NCBI GenBank assembly: GCA_028293125.1
Contig: JAQGPJ010000068.1
Span: 62,001 to 126,000 of the forward strand
Direction of reading: 5' to 3'
Length of the DNA: 64,000 nucleotides
Source: Verrucomicrobiales bacterium
GTDB lineage: Bacteria; Verrucomicrobiota; Verrucomicrobiia; Verrucomicrobiales; V1-33
The position numbers and the translations under genes are program-made. The notes beneath the pieces were generated by a model, which saw nothing but the letters and a program-made list of their open reading frames with translations, searched no databases and was not told the origin of the DNA. Shown piece after piece: positions 52,058 through 60,496 of this stretch (positions within the stretch are counted from its first letter, which is position 1; each line of letters opens with the position of its first letter).

Positions 52058-52957
52058 TCAGGCCGTGGCACTGACTTCCACAGAACGGTGCAGGGCCTCC
52101 CGGTGCAGCAGGCGGCGGGCCCATTCCCCGTGGCAGGCGGGTTCCAGCATGTCCCCGTTGGAGCCGAAGACGGCGGGGGCGGCGGGGTCCAGGATGAGGC
52201 GGGCCTCGGCGACCTCCGCCGGATCCGGAGCATAGGCTTGCCAGATGGTGTGAACCTGCCGCGGATGGATGGCGGTTTTGGCGAAGAGGCCGCGGTGCAT
52301 GTCGCCGGCGACCTCGCGCTCCAGCGTTTCATGATCGCTGATGCGGTCGCAGACCGGGGCGCAGAGGCGGACCCCGTAGGCGCTGAAGGCTTCCAGCAGG
52401 CCGTCAATGACCCGCCCGGCGGGGGTTTCATAAACAGTGCGGCCCAGAGGGCGGCGCAGGCCGCCGAGCAGGGAGAACAGATCGTTGACCCCAATGCGGG
52501 CTCCCGCAATCACCGGCGGATGGGCCGCGCAGGCCTGGGCCAGTTCGCGGCGGCCCACGGGATCCAACGCCTCACGGGTTTCCATGATCGGCAGAATCGG
52601 GTGCAGTCCGAAGCTTTTCTCAATCCACTGGTGAATGGAGGCCACGGTGGCTTTGGGCAGGATGAAGCCGGCGACCTTTCCGGCGGGCAGATTCTCCAGC
52701 AGCCATCCAAAAGCCTCCCCATCGGCTGGACGCACGAAGATGGTGCGGGGAGCGGCGGGCAGTTCCGCCAGAACCCGCACCAGAGCGGCGGCGGCGGCCT
52801 GACGGTTGTCAGGGCGCACGGCGTCCTCCAGACAGACGGCGATGGAGCATACGCCAAGATCGCGTTCCCCGGACAGCACGGCGGCCAGATCGGGACGGTC
52901 CGCCGGCACATAAAGCATCGGAGCCAGCATCGGAAGATCGTCGAGCAGTCGGTTCAT
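52058..52957 (-). CDS. HpcH/HpaI (CitE-like) aldolase/lyase
   Basis: 299 residues from ATG 52957 (MNRLLDDLPMLAPMLYVPAD). TIM-barrel lyase of the citrate-lyase-beta family: 'LYVPADRPDLAAVL', 'SIAVCLEDAVRPDNRQAA', 'IFVRPADGEAFGWL', 'AGFILPKATVASIHQWIE', 'ILPIMETREALDP' and 'RIGVNDLFSLLGG'. The acidic metal ligands are present. In Ter islands such a gene accompanies ATP-grasp, phosphoribosyltransferase and HAD genes and is thought to act in making a nucleoside-like metabolite; the exact substrate is unknown. Last gene of the minus arm, 47 bases after the previous one. Confidence 0.85.
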   Translation of the reverse strand: MNRLLDDLPMLAPMLYVPADRPDLAAVLSGERDLGVCSIAVCLEDAVRPDNRQAAAAALVRVLAELPAAPRTIFVRPADGEAFGWLLENLPAGKVAGFILPKATVASIHQWIEKSFGLHPILPIMETREALDPVGRRELAQACAAHPPVIAGARIGVNDLFSLLGGLRRPLGRTVYETPAGRVIDGLLEAFSAYGVRLCAPVCDRISDHETLEREVAGDMHRGLFAKTAIHPRQVHTIWQAYAPDPAEVAEARLILDPAAPAVFGSNGDMLEPACHGEWARRLLHREALHRSVEVSATA

Positions 52958-53004
52958 GAGGGACAGGAGGAAAGGAGAGAAGGAAAGAGAAGCGGGAGGG
53001 AAAA

Positions 53005-54093
53005 TCAGGCTGAGGCGATGACCGCCACGGCGTCGAAAGCAAGATCCGCATCGGTGCGCACCGGCACCTGGCGGAGACCGGCCAGCCGGTGGATCAGACC
53101 GGCGTCGGTGGGATTGGCGGCGGGGCCGAGCCACACCACCTCCGGCTTGCGGCGCAGCAGCACGCGGACGGTTTCGCCGATGCCGAGTTTGATGCGGTTG
53201 CGGTCCGTCATGCCGTGGCGGGCCAGCATTTGATCCAGACACTGCTCCGTCTCCGCACGTCGTTCCGGGCCGCCGCTGGCGTTGGCGGGCGGGGTCGTTG
53301 GGACGGGAATTTTTGCCAGACGGGCGCGCATTTCCCGGATAAACCAGCGGCTGAGATCATAGCGGCGCAGGGAATCCAGCGGCACACAGCCATGGAATTC
53401 CCCGCTGTGCTCCTCCCCGGCGGGCAGCACGCTGCGCGAAACCAGACCGGACAGGGTGCCGCCCAGCAGGGTGGAGGGAATCAGATAGTCCCCGCTGCTG
53501 GCGGCGAACTCCGCCGCCCCGCACACATCCAGCGGCACCCACAGGCCGGACCGCAGACCGGCGGGCGACTCCGCGCAGCCACCCAGTGAATGATGGAGCT
53601 CGCGGGCGATGGTGCCCTTGCCTGTCCAGCCGTCCACAAAGCGCAGGCTGGCCGGCGCATGGCGCTCCATGATCCAGCGCAGGGCGGCATAGTCCACTCC
53701 CCGGTCGCGGATCACGGAGATGGAGTAGTGGGCCACCCGCAGCCAGGGCGCGGTTTCCCGCAGCCGGTGCCACAGCAGCACGCCGACGGGGGTGCCGGCG
53801 CGGGCAATGGACACCACCGTCAGCTCCCCATCCACCGCGCTGGCGGCCATGGCGGCGGCCAGGGTGGATATATCCTCAGCCATGCGGACTCCATTGGCGC
53901 CAAGGCATTCGCGGAAAAGCCGCAGACGGCCGCGCGTGGGGGCGTCCTCCGGTCCTATCATCTCGCTGTAATGCCGCTGGCCACTCTGGATCAGGCGCTC
54001 GCGCTCATCGAGAGCCGTCGTGGCGAGGGTGAGACGGCGCATCAGGAACGCCACTTCGGCAGGATGGTAACTTCCGGGGAAAGATTCGATCAT
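53005..54093 (-). CDS. StiP-like protein with PRTase-like and PELOTA domains
   Basis: 362 residues from ATG 54093 (MIESFPGSYHPAEVAFLMRR), which overlaps the upstream stop by 4 bases. The N-terminal and central part matches the Ter-associated PRTase-like/StiP family ('ERLIQSGQRHYSEMIGPEDA', 'VVSIARAGTPVGVLLWHRLR', 'HYSISVIRDRGVDYAALRWI', 'RFVDGWTGKGTIARELHHSL'). The C-terminal about 65 residues fit a PELOTA RNA-binding domain ('RIKLGIGETVRVLLRRKPEV', 'NPTDAGLIHRLAGL'). The name StiP comes from proteins called cysteine proteases, but the reaction is not firmly known. Confidence 0.82.
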   Translation of the reverse strand: MIESFPGSYHPAEVAFLMRRLTLATTALDERERLIQSGQRHYSEMIGPEDAPTRGRLRLFRECLGANGVRMAEDISTLAAAMAASAVDGELTVVSIARAGTPVGVLLWHRLRETAPWLRVAHYSISVIRDRGVDYAALRWIMERHAPASLRFVDGWTGKGTIARELHHSLGGCAESPAGLRSGLWVPLDVCGAAEFAASSGDYLIPSTLLGGTLSGLVSRSVLPAGEEHSGEFHGCVPLDSLRRYDLSRWFIREMRARLAKIPVPTTPPANASGGPERRAETEQCLDQMLARHGMTDRNRIKLGIGETVRVLLRRKPEVVWLGPAANPTDAGLIHRLAGLRQVPVRTDADLAFDAVAVIASA

Positions 54094-54851
54094 ACAGCAA
54101 CAGCAGAAACCGCGCTGGCCGGCCAGGAAAGGTCGAGGGTGGAGCCGGTCGGCGTGGCCAGCAGGCCGCCGAGGCGCATGAATTCCAGATCCAGCGGCAT
54201 ATCGCCCATGCAGAGCAGAGGAGGCTGCCCGGCGAACCAGCGGCGCTGCACCTCCAGGGTGGCACCGCGCTTGCCCACCCCGGGCGGCAGGACCTGCAGC
54301 TCCGATCCCAGCACCTCCACGCGGCAGTCCAGCCAGTCCATGGCCGCGATCATGTCGCGGGCCTCCGGGGTGCGCCACCACTCCACGGTGGCTTTGGCCA
54401 CCAGATAGGCGGGCAGTCCGCCGGGACCGGGCACCAGCCGGGCGCGGGCCAGACCCCGGCTCTTTTCCGCCAGCCAGGCGCAGAAGTCATGCAGCCGGCT
54501 TTCCCAGGGGGCCAGCCGCTCCGTCATGACCGCCTCCCACTCCGGGTCGGGCAGGCCGTCCCAGCCGAGGATGATGGCGCCATTGGCCACCACCGCGGGG
54601 CCGCGCAGATGCAGGCCGGTCACCTCCACGCGGGCGAAGGAGTCCATGTCCCGCGCCGTCACCGGCACGAGGGCGAAGGAGTGGGCCAGAGCCGCCAGCA
54701 GGCGGTGCGTGGCCGCCCTCATCCAGCTCGAGGGCTGGCGCGAGCCGTCCTCCAGCGCATTCCAAGTGGCGGCGACCGCATCGTCCGCCTGCCAGGCGCG
54801 GGTGAAGAGCGTGCTGTCCAGATCCGTGGCGATCCAGTCTTTCATCATCAT
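54090..54851 (-). CDS. HAD-superfamily hydrolase
   Basis: 253 residues. The start is one of three ATGs (54851, 54848, 54845); 54851 overlaps the upstream stop as ATGA. Haloacid dehalogenase fold with the nucleophile motif DXDXT in 'WIATDLDSTLFTRAW', the Thr of motif 2 in 'LVPVTARDMDSFARV', and a C-terminal 'PLLCMGDMPLDLEFMRLGGL' carrying the metal-binding Asp pair. Probably a phosphatase acting on a phosphorylated intermediate made by the neighbouring ATP-grasp and PRTase. Confidence 0.88.
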   Translation of the reverse strand: MMMKDWIATDLDSTLFTRAWQADDAVAATWNALEDGSRQPSSWMRAATHRLLAALAHSFALVPVTARDMDSFARVEVTGLHLRGPAVVANGAIILGWDGLPDPEWEAVMTERLAPWESRLHDFCAWLAEKSRGLARARLVPGPGGLPAYLVAKATVEWWRTPEARDMIAAMDWLDCRVEVLGSELQVLPPGVGKRGATLEVQRRWFAGQPPLLCMGDMPLDLEFMRLGGLLATPTGSTLDLSWPASAVSAVAV

Positions 54852-55984
54852 AAGCGTATTTCCAGCCGGGGGATGAGCCGGACCGGATGGTCCGGAGCGG
54901 GCTCCGCATCCTCCAGGCAAAGCACCACCCGGTCGTAGCCGTGGTCCTCCGGCACATTGTAGAGAAACTCCGCGTGGCCCTCTCCGGACAGCGCATCAAA
55001 GGCCCGGATGTGCCCGATGGCGCCGCCGGGCAGAATGGGCGAGCGGGTGGTGGCCTGCACCCAAGCTTCGGCTCCCCGCTCCTCAAAAGCCTCGGCCAGC
55101 AGCAGGGGCTGGAATCCGTATTCCCCATTGCCCAGCACCAGGATTTTCTCGCCGTCACGCGCCTTCAGGTCCCAGGCCGCCGGCAGCGGCTGCGGGGTCC
55201 GGGCCCCATGGCGGATGCCGCGCCGGGCGGTGACCCGGCTGTCCAGACGGTCCACCGCGGCGGGGAAGTCCATGGGCTGGCCATCCTCCTCAAAAGCAAA
55301 GTGTCCCTCCGCCAAGGACTCGATGCCGGCGAAGGCGCTGTCGTGCTCCCCGCCCTGGTTCCAGCGCAGGATCACCGCCAGCCAGGCCTTGAAAGGAATG
55401 CCGTCCGGCCCCCGCCAGGCTTTCAGAGTTTGAATCAGCCCGGCGGCGGTTTTGGCCGTGGTGGCCTCGTCGTCCACCACCACCACCTGCCGGGCGGTGC
55501 GCAGCAGATGGTCAGGATCGTCCTCCGGGGAGGGCAGGTGAATGACATGGGCCGTGGCGTGGGAGTGGCTTTCCGCGAACTCAAACGCCCGGGGGCCGCC
55601 GGTGGAGCGGCGGGTGCTTTCCAGATAGAGTCCGGTTCCGCCCTGCGCGAGAAATTCCCGGAACACCGCCTGGCCCAGGGTGGTGGCGGTTTCGGCCATG
55701 CCGATAAAAACCGCCGGCCCGTCCGTCAAATGCGGTCCCACTTTCGCGGCCATCGCCGCCGACACCCGGCGCAGGTCCGCCGGGCGGACCGGGCAGTGAC
55801 GGCCCAGCACCTGACTGACAAAAAGGAACCGCCGTTTGGCGTTGTTGCGCACCGCGAGGTCGCACAGACCGCGGAGGGGCAGGTCCTCGCGGGCCATTTG
55901 CAGCGAAAACTTTCCGCCGGGCAGACGGGCTTCATAAAAACCGGGCGGCCCTTCGCGCCATTCGGTGGGCAAAGGGCGGCTCAT
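54848..55984 (-). CDS. Phosphoribosyltransferase-like protein (TRSP family)
   Basis: 378 residues. The PRPP-binding loop is recognisable as 'QVVVVDDEATTAKTAAGLIQ', and the N-terminal half has 'PAVFIGMAETATTLGQAVFR'. The C-terminal domain ('GEKILVLGNGEYGFQPLLLA') fits the TRSP domain of Ter-associated PRTases. The predicted role is to attach or move a phosphoribosyl group to the product. It overlaps both neighbours by 4 bases, so the module is strictly cotranslated. Confidence 0.85.
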   Translation of the reverse strand: MSRPLPTEWREGPPGFYEARLPGGKFSLQMAREDLPLRGLCDLAVRNNAKRRFLFVSQVLGRHCPVRPADLRRVSAAMAAKVGPHLTDGPAVFIGMAETATTLGQAVFREFLAQGGTGLYLESTRRSTGGPRAFEFAESHSHATAHVIHLPSPEDDPDHLLRTARQVVVVDDEATTAKTAAGLIQTLKAWRGPDGIPFKAWLAVILRWNQGGEHDSAFAGIESLAEGHFAFEEDGQPMDFPAAVDRLDSRVTARRGIRHGARTPQPLPAAWDLKARDGEKILVLGNGEYGFQPLLLAEAFEERGAEAWVQATTRSPILPGGAIGHIRAFDALSGEGHAEFLYNVPEDHGYDRVVLCLEDAEPAPDHPVRLIPRLEIRL

Positions 55985-57096
55985 GACGGGAGGGAGGGCA
56001 CAGTGAAAACCTCCGGGCGCTCCTGCACCCGCACCGGCAGTTCCGGCTCCGGAATTTCCGGCAGCGGCTCACCGGAATCGAGAAGCGCCACGCGGATGGC
56101 CCACAGGGCCAGATTGAGTCCCGCCAGCCTGATATACGGCAGACCGCCCGACATGCGGCCATTGATCTCCAGCAGGCAGGGCCGCTCCGGCAGCTCCGCC
56201 CGCGTGCGGAACTGCACGTTGAACAATCCGCCCAGATGGAAATGCCGCGCCAGCAGCCGCACCATGAACTCAATGCCCGGTTCGGGGGCCAGCAGCTGGG
56301 ACTGGCCCTCCTGCACCAGCAGGGTGCGGGAGGTGCCGGTGAGACGCACGCGGCCATTGAGCGGCTTGCGCCGGCACACCATGGCCAGCACTTCGCCGGC
56401 GTGGGCCAGGACATCCACGCTGAACTCACTGCCGTCCAGATACTCCATCACCAGCAGTTCCGGAAAGGAGTCCGCCGGCTGGAGGATGGATTGCAGTTCC
56501 GCTTTGGAGATGCGGTGCACCTCGCTGCGCAGCAGCCGCTTCTGCGGCGTCATGGCGTCGTCCAGAATATAAAAGCCCTGCCCGAAGGTGCCGGTGGCCG
56601 GTTTGAAGCAGACGGGCAGGCCTTCGCTTTCCAATTGCGCGCAGGCGGCGGCGAACTCCTCCCACGTGCGCACCCGGTGAAAGTGGTGAACGGCCACGCC
56701 CTCCGGCACTTGGGCGAGAAAGCGGCCCTTGTCCTCCAGCAGCCGCAGGGTGGGGCCGTCCCCGGCCAGCACCAGTCGGACCCCCAGAGCCTCAAAAGAC
56801 TTCCGATGGTCCGCGATCACATCGCGCATGCGGCCCGGCACAAAGACCTGCACCCGGTGCTCCCGGCAGAAGGTCAGACACCAGTCCGCATAATCCGCCG
56901 CCGTCAGGCCCGCAGGCTCGACGGCGGCGGTGTCACAGACCGCCAGAGGCGCAAAATCCCGCGCCGTGTGGCTGCCGATCAGATGAAGACCCGGCCCCCA
57001 GTCCTCCCGGAGCTGGCGCAGCACTCCGTGAATGCTGGAGAAGGATTTGTTGAACCAGACACGGACAGAAGCGTGCGGTAAGGGGGAAACGGGCAT
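55981..57096 (-). CDS. ATP-grasp ligase
   Basis: 371 residues from ATG 57096 (MPVSPLPHASVRVWFNKSFS). Conserved ATP-grasp features: 'LRLLEDKGRFLAQVPE', 'EGLPVCFKPATGTFGQGFYI' (Lys of the B domain), 'ELLVMEYLDGSEFSVDVLAH' and the metal-binding end 'ERPCLLEINGRMSGGLPYIR'. Such enzymes join an acid to an amine or other nucleophile with ATP. In Ter islands it is coupled to PRTase and HAD genes, as here. Confidence 0.88.
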   Translation of the reverse strand: MPVSPLPHASVRVWFNKSFSSIHGVLRQLREDWGPGLHLIGSHTARDFAPLAVCDTAAVEPAGLTAADYADWCLTFCREHRVQVFVPGRMRDVIADHRKSFEALGVRLVLAGDGPTLRLLEDKGRFLAQVPEGVAVHHFHRVRTWEEFAAACAQLESEGLPVCFKPATGTFGQGFYILDDAMTPQKRLLRSEVHRISKAELQSILQPADSFPELLVMEYLDGSEFSVDVLAHAGEVLAMVCRRKPLNGRVRLTGTSRTLLVQEGQSQLLAPEPGIEFMVRLLARHFHLGGLFNVQFRTRAELPERPCLLEINGRMSGGLPYIRLAGLNLALWAIRVALLDSGEPLPEIPEPELPVRVQERPEVFTVPSLPS

Positions 57097-57113
57097 GGAC
57101 AGGAGGAACGGTC

Positions 57114-57698
57114 TCAGAGAGCCGCCTGCATGGCGGGCATCAGGTGCTGGAAGGTCTTGCCCGAGGTGTTGTCCCCGATGGCGTGCATCTTCCACTCGCC
57201 GCTGTGCAGATAGACCTTGGCCATGATCATGGCCGTGTGGTCGCCGGTGCAGCTCAGGTCATAGCGCGCCAGCTCGGTGCCGGTGGCACCGTCCACCACC
57301 CGGCAGTAGGCATTCTCGATCTGGCTGAAGTTCTGGCCTGTGAAGCTGTTGACGACAAAGAGGATGGACTTCGCCACGTCCGGCACGCGGCTCAGCTCCA
57401 CGAGGATCTGCTCGTCGTCGCCATCGCCCGCACCCGTGCGGTTGTCGCCGCTGTGCTTGATGCTGCCGTCCTTGCTGGCCAGCTGACCGAAATAGACTAC
57501 GTCCAGCGGGTTTTTGGCCTCGTCAAACAGCACGCAGGAGGCGTCGAGGTCGATTTCCTGATCCTTGGCTCCGAGGCCGAAGAACCCCTTGGTCTTTTTG
57601 GCATCCCAGCCCAGCCCCATCACGATCCGGGAGAGTCCGGCGGCGCCGGCCTCCTTGGTGAGGGAGATTTTCTGTCCTTTTTGAAGATTAATAGGCAT
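57114..57698 (-). CDS. TerD family protein (TerZ-like)
   Basis: 194 residues. The TerD fold, a Ca2+-binding beta-sandwich, is shown by 'IVMGLGWDAKK', 'IDLDASCVLFDE', '[19 protein letters not shown]' and 'CRVVDGATGTELARYDLSCT'. It has an extra loop ('TKGFFGLGAKDQEIDLDASC'), as in TerZ. It lies 17 bases upstream of the ATP-grasp start, joining the Ca2+ part to the biosynthetic module. Confidence 0.9.
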   Translation of the reverse strand: MPINLQKGQKISLTKEAGAAGLSRIVMGLGWDAKKTKGFFGLGAKDQEIDLDASCVLFDEAKNPLDVVYFGQLASKDGSIKHSGDNRTGAGDGDDEQILVELSRVPDVAKSILFVVNSFTGQNFSQIENAYCRVVDGATGTELARYDLSCTGDHTAMIMAKVYLHSGEWKMHAIGDNTSGKTFQHLMPAMQAAL

Positions 57699-57746
57699 GG
57701 CCGTCCAGGTTGAGGCGGAAATAAAAAGAATGAATGGGAGAGAGGA

Positions 57747-58322
57747 TCACACGTTGACCCCGTAACTTTTGGCCATGGCGGCCAGACCGCCGGCGAAGCC
57801 CTGGCCCACGGCGCGGAATTTCCACTCGGTGCCATTGCGGTAAACCTCGCCGAAGATCAGCGCTGTCTCCACGCTGAAGTCCTCGCTCAGGTCGTAGCGC
57901 ACGATCTCGCTGTTGTCCGCCGCGTTGACCACGCGCACAAAAGCCTGGCTGACCATGCCGAAGTTCTGCCGGCGGGCCTCCGCCTCGTGGATGGTCACCG
58001 TCAGGGCGATCTTGTCCACGGTGGCGGCCACGGCGGCCAGATTGACAGTGATCTGCTCGTCATCGCCGTCCCCGGCACCGGTCAGGTTGTCGCCCAGATG
58101 CTTCACGGAGCCGTCGGCGGAGGCGGCCTGGTTGAAGAAGATGAAATCACCGTCGCTGGAGACCTTGCCGTCGGATTTGAGCAGGAAGGCGCTGGCGTCG
58201 AGGTCGAAGGCCGCGCCGTCCGTGGCGCGGGTGTCCCAGCCGAGGCCGATCACGATGTTGGTGAGTCCGGGAGCGGACTTGGTCAGCGAAACGTTGCCGC
58301 CTTTGGTGAGGGAGATAGCCAT
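57747..58322 (-). CDS. terD: TerD family Ca2+-binding protein
   Basis: 191 residues from ATG 58322 ([20 protein letters not shown]), matching E. coli TerD (192). Signatures: '[20 protein letters not shown]', '[20 protein letters not shown]', '[19 protein letters not shown]' and '[20 protein letters not shown]'. The '[13 protein letters not shown]' segment supplies most Ca2+ ligands. Cytoplasmic, possibly membrane-associated through TerC and TerB. Confidence 0.95.
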   Translation of the reverse strand: MAISLTKGGNVSLTKSAPGLTNIVIGLGWDTRATDGAAFDLDASAFLLKSDGKVSSDGDFIFFNQAASADGSVKHLGDNLTGAGDGDDEQITVNLAAVAATVDKIALTVTIHEAEARRQNFGMVSQAFVRVVNAADNSEIVRYDLSEDFSVETALIFGEVYRNGTEWKFRAVGQGFAGGLAAMAKSYGVNV

Positions 58323-58416
58323 ATCTGGATTGAGTTGGGTTTGATTGTTGTGGTTGCTGAGGAAAAAGTGAATGCGGGGAATGAGTCCGCGGGAGCCGGG
58401 TGGGTTGCCGGTCTGT

Positions 58417-59709
58417 TTATTTGGACCCCTTGCTCCATTGGAAGCCGAAGCCGTAGTGGCCATCGGCCTCCCGGTGGCCTTTGCTGAAATAGCGGGTCTC
58501 CTTCACCAGCTCGACCCCCTGCGCGGTGCGGGTGATCATGGCGATGGCGCAGAAGGTGGCCCCGGTGGTCGGAGAGTCCAGACGCACCAGGGTTTCGCTG
58601 CCGTCCGACTCCTTGAAGGTCAGCCGGGCATTGACGGTGCTGAAGTTGGCCACCCCCTCGTAAACAAAGGCATAGACCAGCACCCGCTCAATCAGGTCGG
58701 GCCGGAGGATATAAAGGTTCTCGCCGTCCGTGGCCTGGCCGCTGCGGTCGTCCTTGTCGAGGTGGATGAAGGGAGGCGCAGTCCGGCTGCCGAAACTGCC
58801 GCCCAGCGCCTGGATGCAGCCTTTGGAGCCGTCGCGGGTCACATACAGGCAGCCGAGGTCCAGATCCGCCTCCTGACTGCCGCCGAAGAAGGATTTTTTG
58901 AGATTACGGTCCCAGTTGAGATTGATGTGGATGACCTCCTGGCCGGGACTCTTCCGCAGGCTGATGGTCTTGCGCTCGCCGGGTTTTTCCAGTGTCAGCT
59001 TTTTAAGGGAAAGAGGAGCCTGAGGAACCGGTGGTGGTGCCGCCGGCAGCGGGAGCGGCGGCATATTGACGGGCACCGGCGGTGGGCCTGCCGGGATGGG
59101 GGGAATCGGCGGCATGGAGGGCGGAATGGCCGGTGGGGGCTGGGGCGGCGGCGCGCCGCCCGGCTTCTGCTCCTCCAGGATTTCCCCGCCGAAGTGTTTC
59201 AGCAGCCCCCCGAGGCCGGCAGCGAACCCCTGGCCGGTGGCGGCGAAGCGCCAGCCGTCCTTCCAGTAAAGCTCGGCCAGCATCAGGGCCTTCTCGTCCT
59301 TGTAGTCGCCGGCCTGGGGCTGGAACTCCGCGATGTCCGTGCCGCCCGACGACAGCCGGACGCCGCCGCCGGTGATCTGCCGCATGGAGCCGTTGCCGTC
59401 CACCGTGGCGGTGAACACAAGGCGTTTGATTTTGTCAGGCAGTTTGGAGAAATCGGCCTCGAACACTTGGCGCGCCTTCCCTGACGGCCCTTTGGCCGTC
59501 AGGGAGCCGCAGGGGGACTGGGGCTGATTGTAAAAGACGAAATACCGGTCATCCGAGAGCTTCCCCTCCGCATCCAGCCCGAAACAGCTTACGTCCACCT
59601 CCGGATTGCCGGAAAGCTCCAGGGACACCGACAGGGTGACGGCGGGGGCCGCCGCCGTAATGCCAAGGCTGGCCAGGGAGGCTTTCTGGCCGCGCGTGAA
59701 TGGTTTCAT
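58417..59709 (-). CDS. terA: TerA-like protein: two TerD-type domains with Pro-rich linker
   Basis: 430 residues. The N-terminal TerD-type domain (1-about 175) has '[20 protein letters not shown]' and '[18 protein letters not shown]'. A Pro-rich linker follows (about 185-240, '[15 protein letters not shown]'). The C-terminal domain is typical of TerA: '[14 protein letters not shown]', '[20 protein letters not shown]', '[20 protein letters not shown]' and '[16 protein letters not shown]'. The N-terminal domain is closer to that of the TerF-like protein than to the small TerDs. Confidence 0.9.
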   Translation of the reverse strand: MKPFTRGQKASLASLGITAAAPAVTLSVSLELSGNPEVDVSCFGLDAEGKLSDDRYFVFYNQPQSPCGSLTAKGPSGKARQVFEADFSKLPDKIKRLVFTATVDGNGSMRQITGGGVRLSSGGTDIAEFQPQAGDYKDEKALMLAELYWKDGWRFAATGQGFAAGLGGLLKHFGGEILEEQKPGGAPPPQPPPAIPPSMPPIPPIPAGPPPVPVNMPPLPLPAAPPPVPQAPLSLKKLTLEKPGERKTISLRKSPGQEVIHINLNWDRNLKKSFFGGSQEADLDLGCLYVTRDGSKGCIQALGGSFGSRTAPPFIHLDKDDRSGQATDGENLYILRPDLIERVLVYAFVYEGVANFSTVNARLTFKESDGSETLVRLDSPTTGATFCAIAMITRTAQGVELVKETRYFSKGHREADGHYGFGFQWSKGSK

Positions 59710-59796
59710 GCTGTTGGAATACGGGCAGGTGGTTGGGATCCCGGAGGGAAGGTCGGGAAAGGAAGGAAATGAGGCCGGAGAGGGACAAGCGGCCTG

Positions 59797-60252
59797 CTAG
59801 AGATCGAACTCCGAAGCCGCGATTCCCAAGGCGTGGCAGGCCTCCTTCACCGCTTTCTTCTCGTCGGCGTCGAAGTTTCCGTCCGATCCGCCGATGATGA
59901 TGCCGATCTGAACCAGGGCCCGGCCTTGGTCGGGCTTGCTCTTGAGTTTGCTGATGGCCTGGATGGCCTCGATTTTGCCGAAATCATAGTCGGCGGTGAG
60001 CTTGTCGCAGTAGTGGTCGAACTTGCTCTTCAGCTCCGCGGCCGGAAAGATGCGCAGGGTGTCGTTCTGGGTGATCAGGCTGGCGATTTTGGCTTTCTCC
60101 GGTCCGCTGATGCTGCCGTCGGCGGCGGCGATCATGGCACACATGGCCATGGTGCCGTTGGCGAAGTCCGCATTTTTGAATTTTCCAATGTTGGTCTGCA
60201 ATGAGGAGTTCATTGCGGAGACTTTGTCTTTCAGATTATCCCAGAGGCTCAT
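59797..60252 (-). CDS. terB: TerB family protein
   Basis: 151 residues, the same as E. coli TerB. All-helical metal-binding protein with 'AMIAAADGSISGPEKAKIAS', 'FDHYCDKLTADYDFGKIEAI' and 'GIIIGGSDGNFDADEKKAVK', the two DGXXXXXE motifs of the family. TerB binds TerC at the membrane in characterised systems. First of the minus Ter run after yqiJK. Confidence 0.95.
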   Translation of the reverse strand: MSLWDNLKDKVSAMNSSLQTNIGKFKNADFANGTMAMCAMIAAADGSISGPEKAKIASLITQNDTLRIFPAAELKSKFDHYCDKLTADYDFGKIEAIQAISKLKSKPDQGRALVQIGIIIGGSDGNFDADEKKAVKEACHALGIAASEFDL

Positions 60253-60496
60253 GTCGGTGGTGGTGTGGATGGGGCGGGGTGGCCGGGTGATTTGAAGGCG
60301 GTGACCGCCTTGGATTTTGTTTCAGATTCCCGAAATTATTTCCGGTATTTCATTTGACTCGATTGTTCGCCCAGTGGCCGTGACTGACGCGCCAAATGGG
60401 TGAATGTCAAACCTCCTATAGGCATGGGCGGGATGCGGCGCACCAGCGGATTAGGAAGTTTTAAGCGGCGCCCGCAGGCTGTCTGCAAAGCTCGGT
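60253..60496. promoter_or_regulatory. terB upstream region with an AAGGCGGT palindrome
   Basis: 244 bases between yqiK and terB. It holds the perfect inverted repeat AAGGCGGT-G-ACCGCCTT at 60295-60311, 43 bases upstream of the terB start, and an AT-rich stretch (60315-60360) that could carry the promoter. The palindrome may be an operator or, less likely, a hairpin in the leader. Confidence 0.5.
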
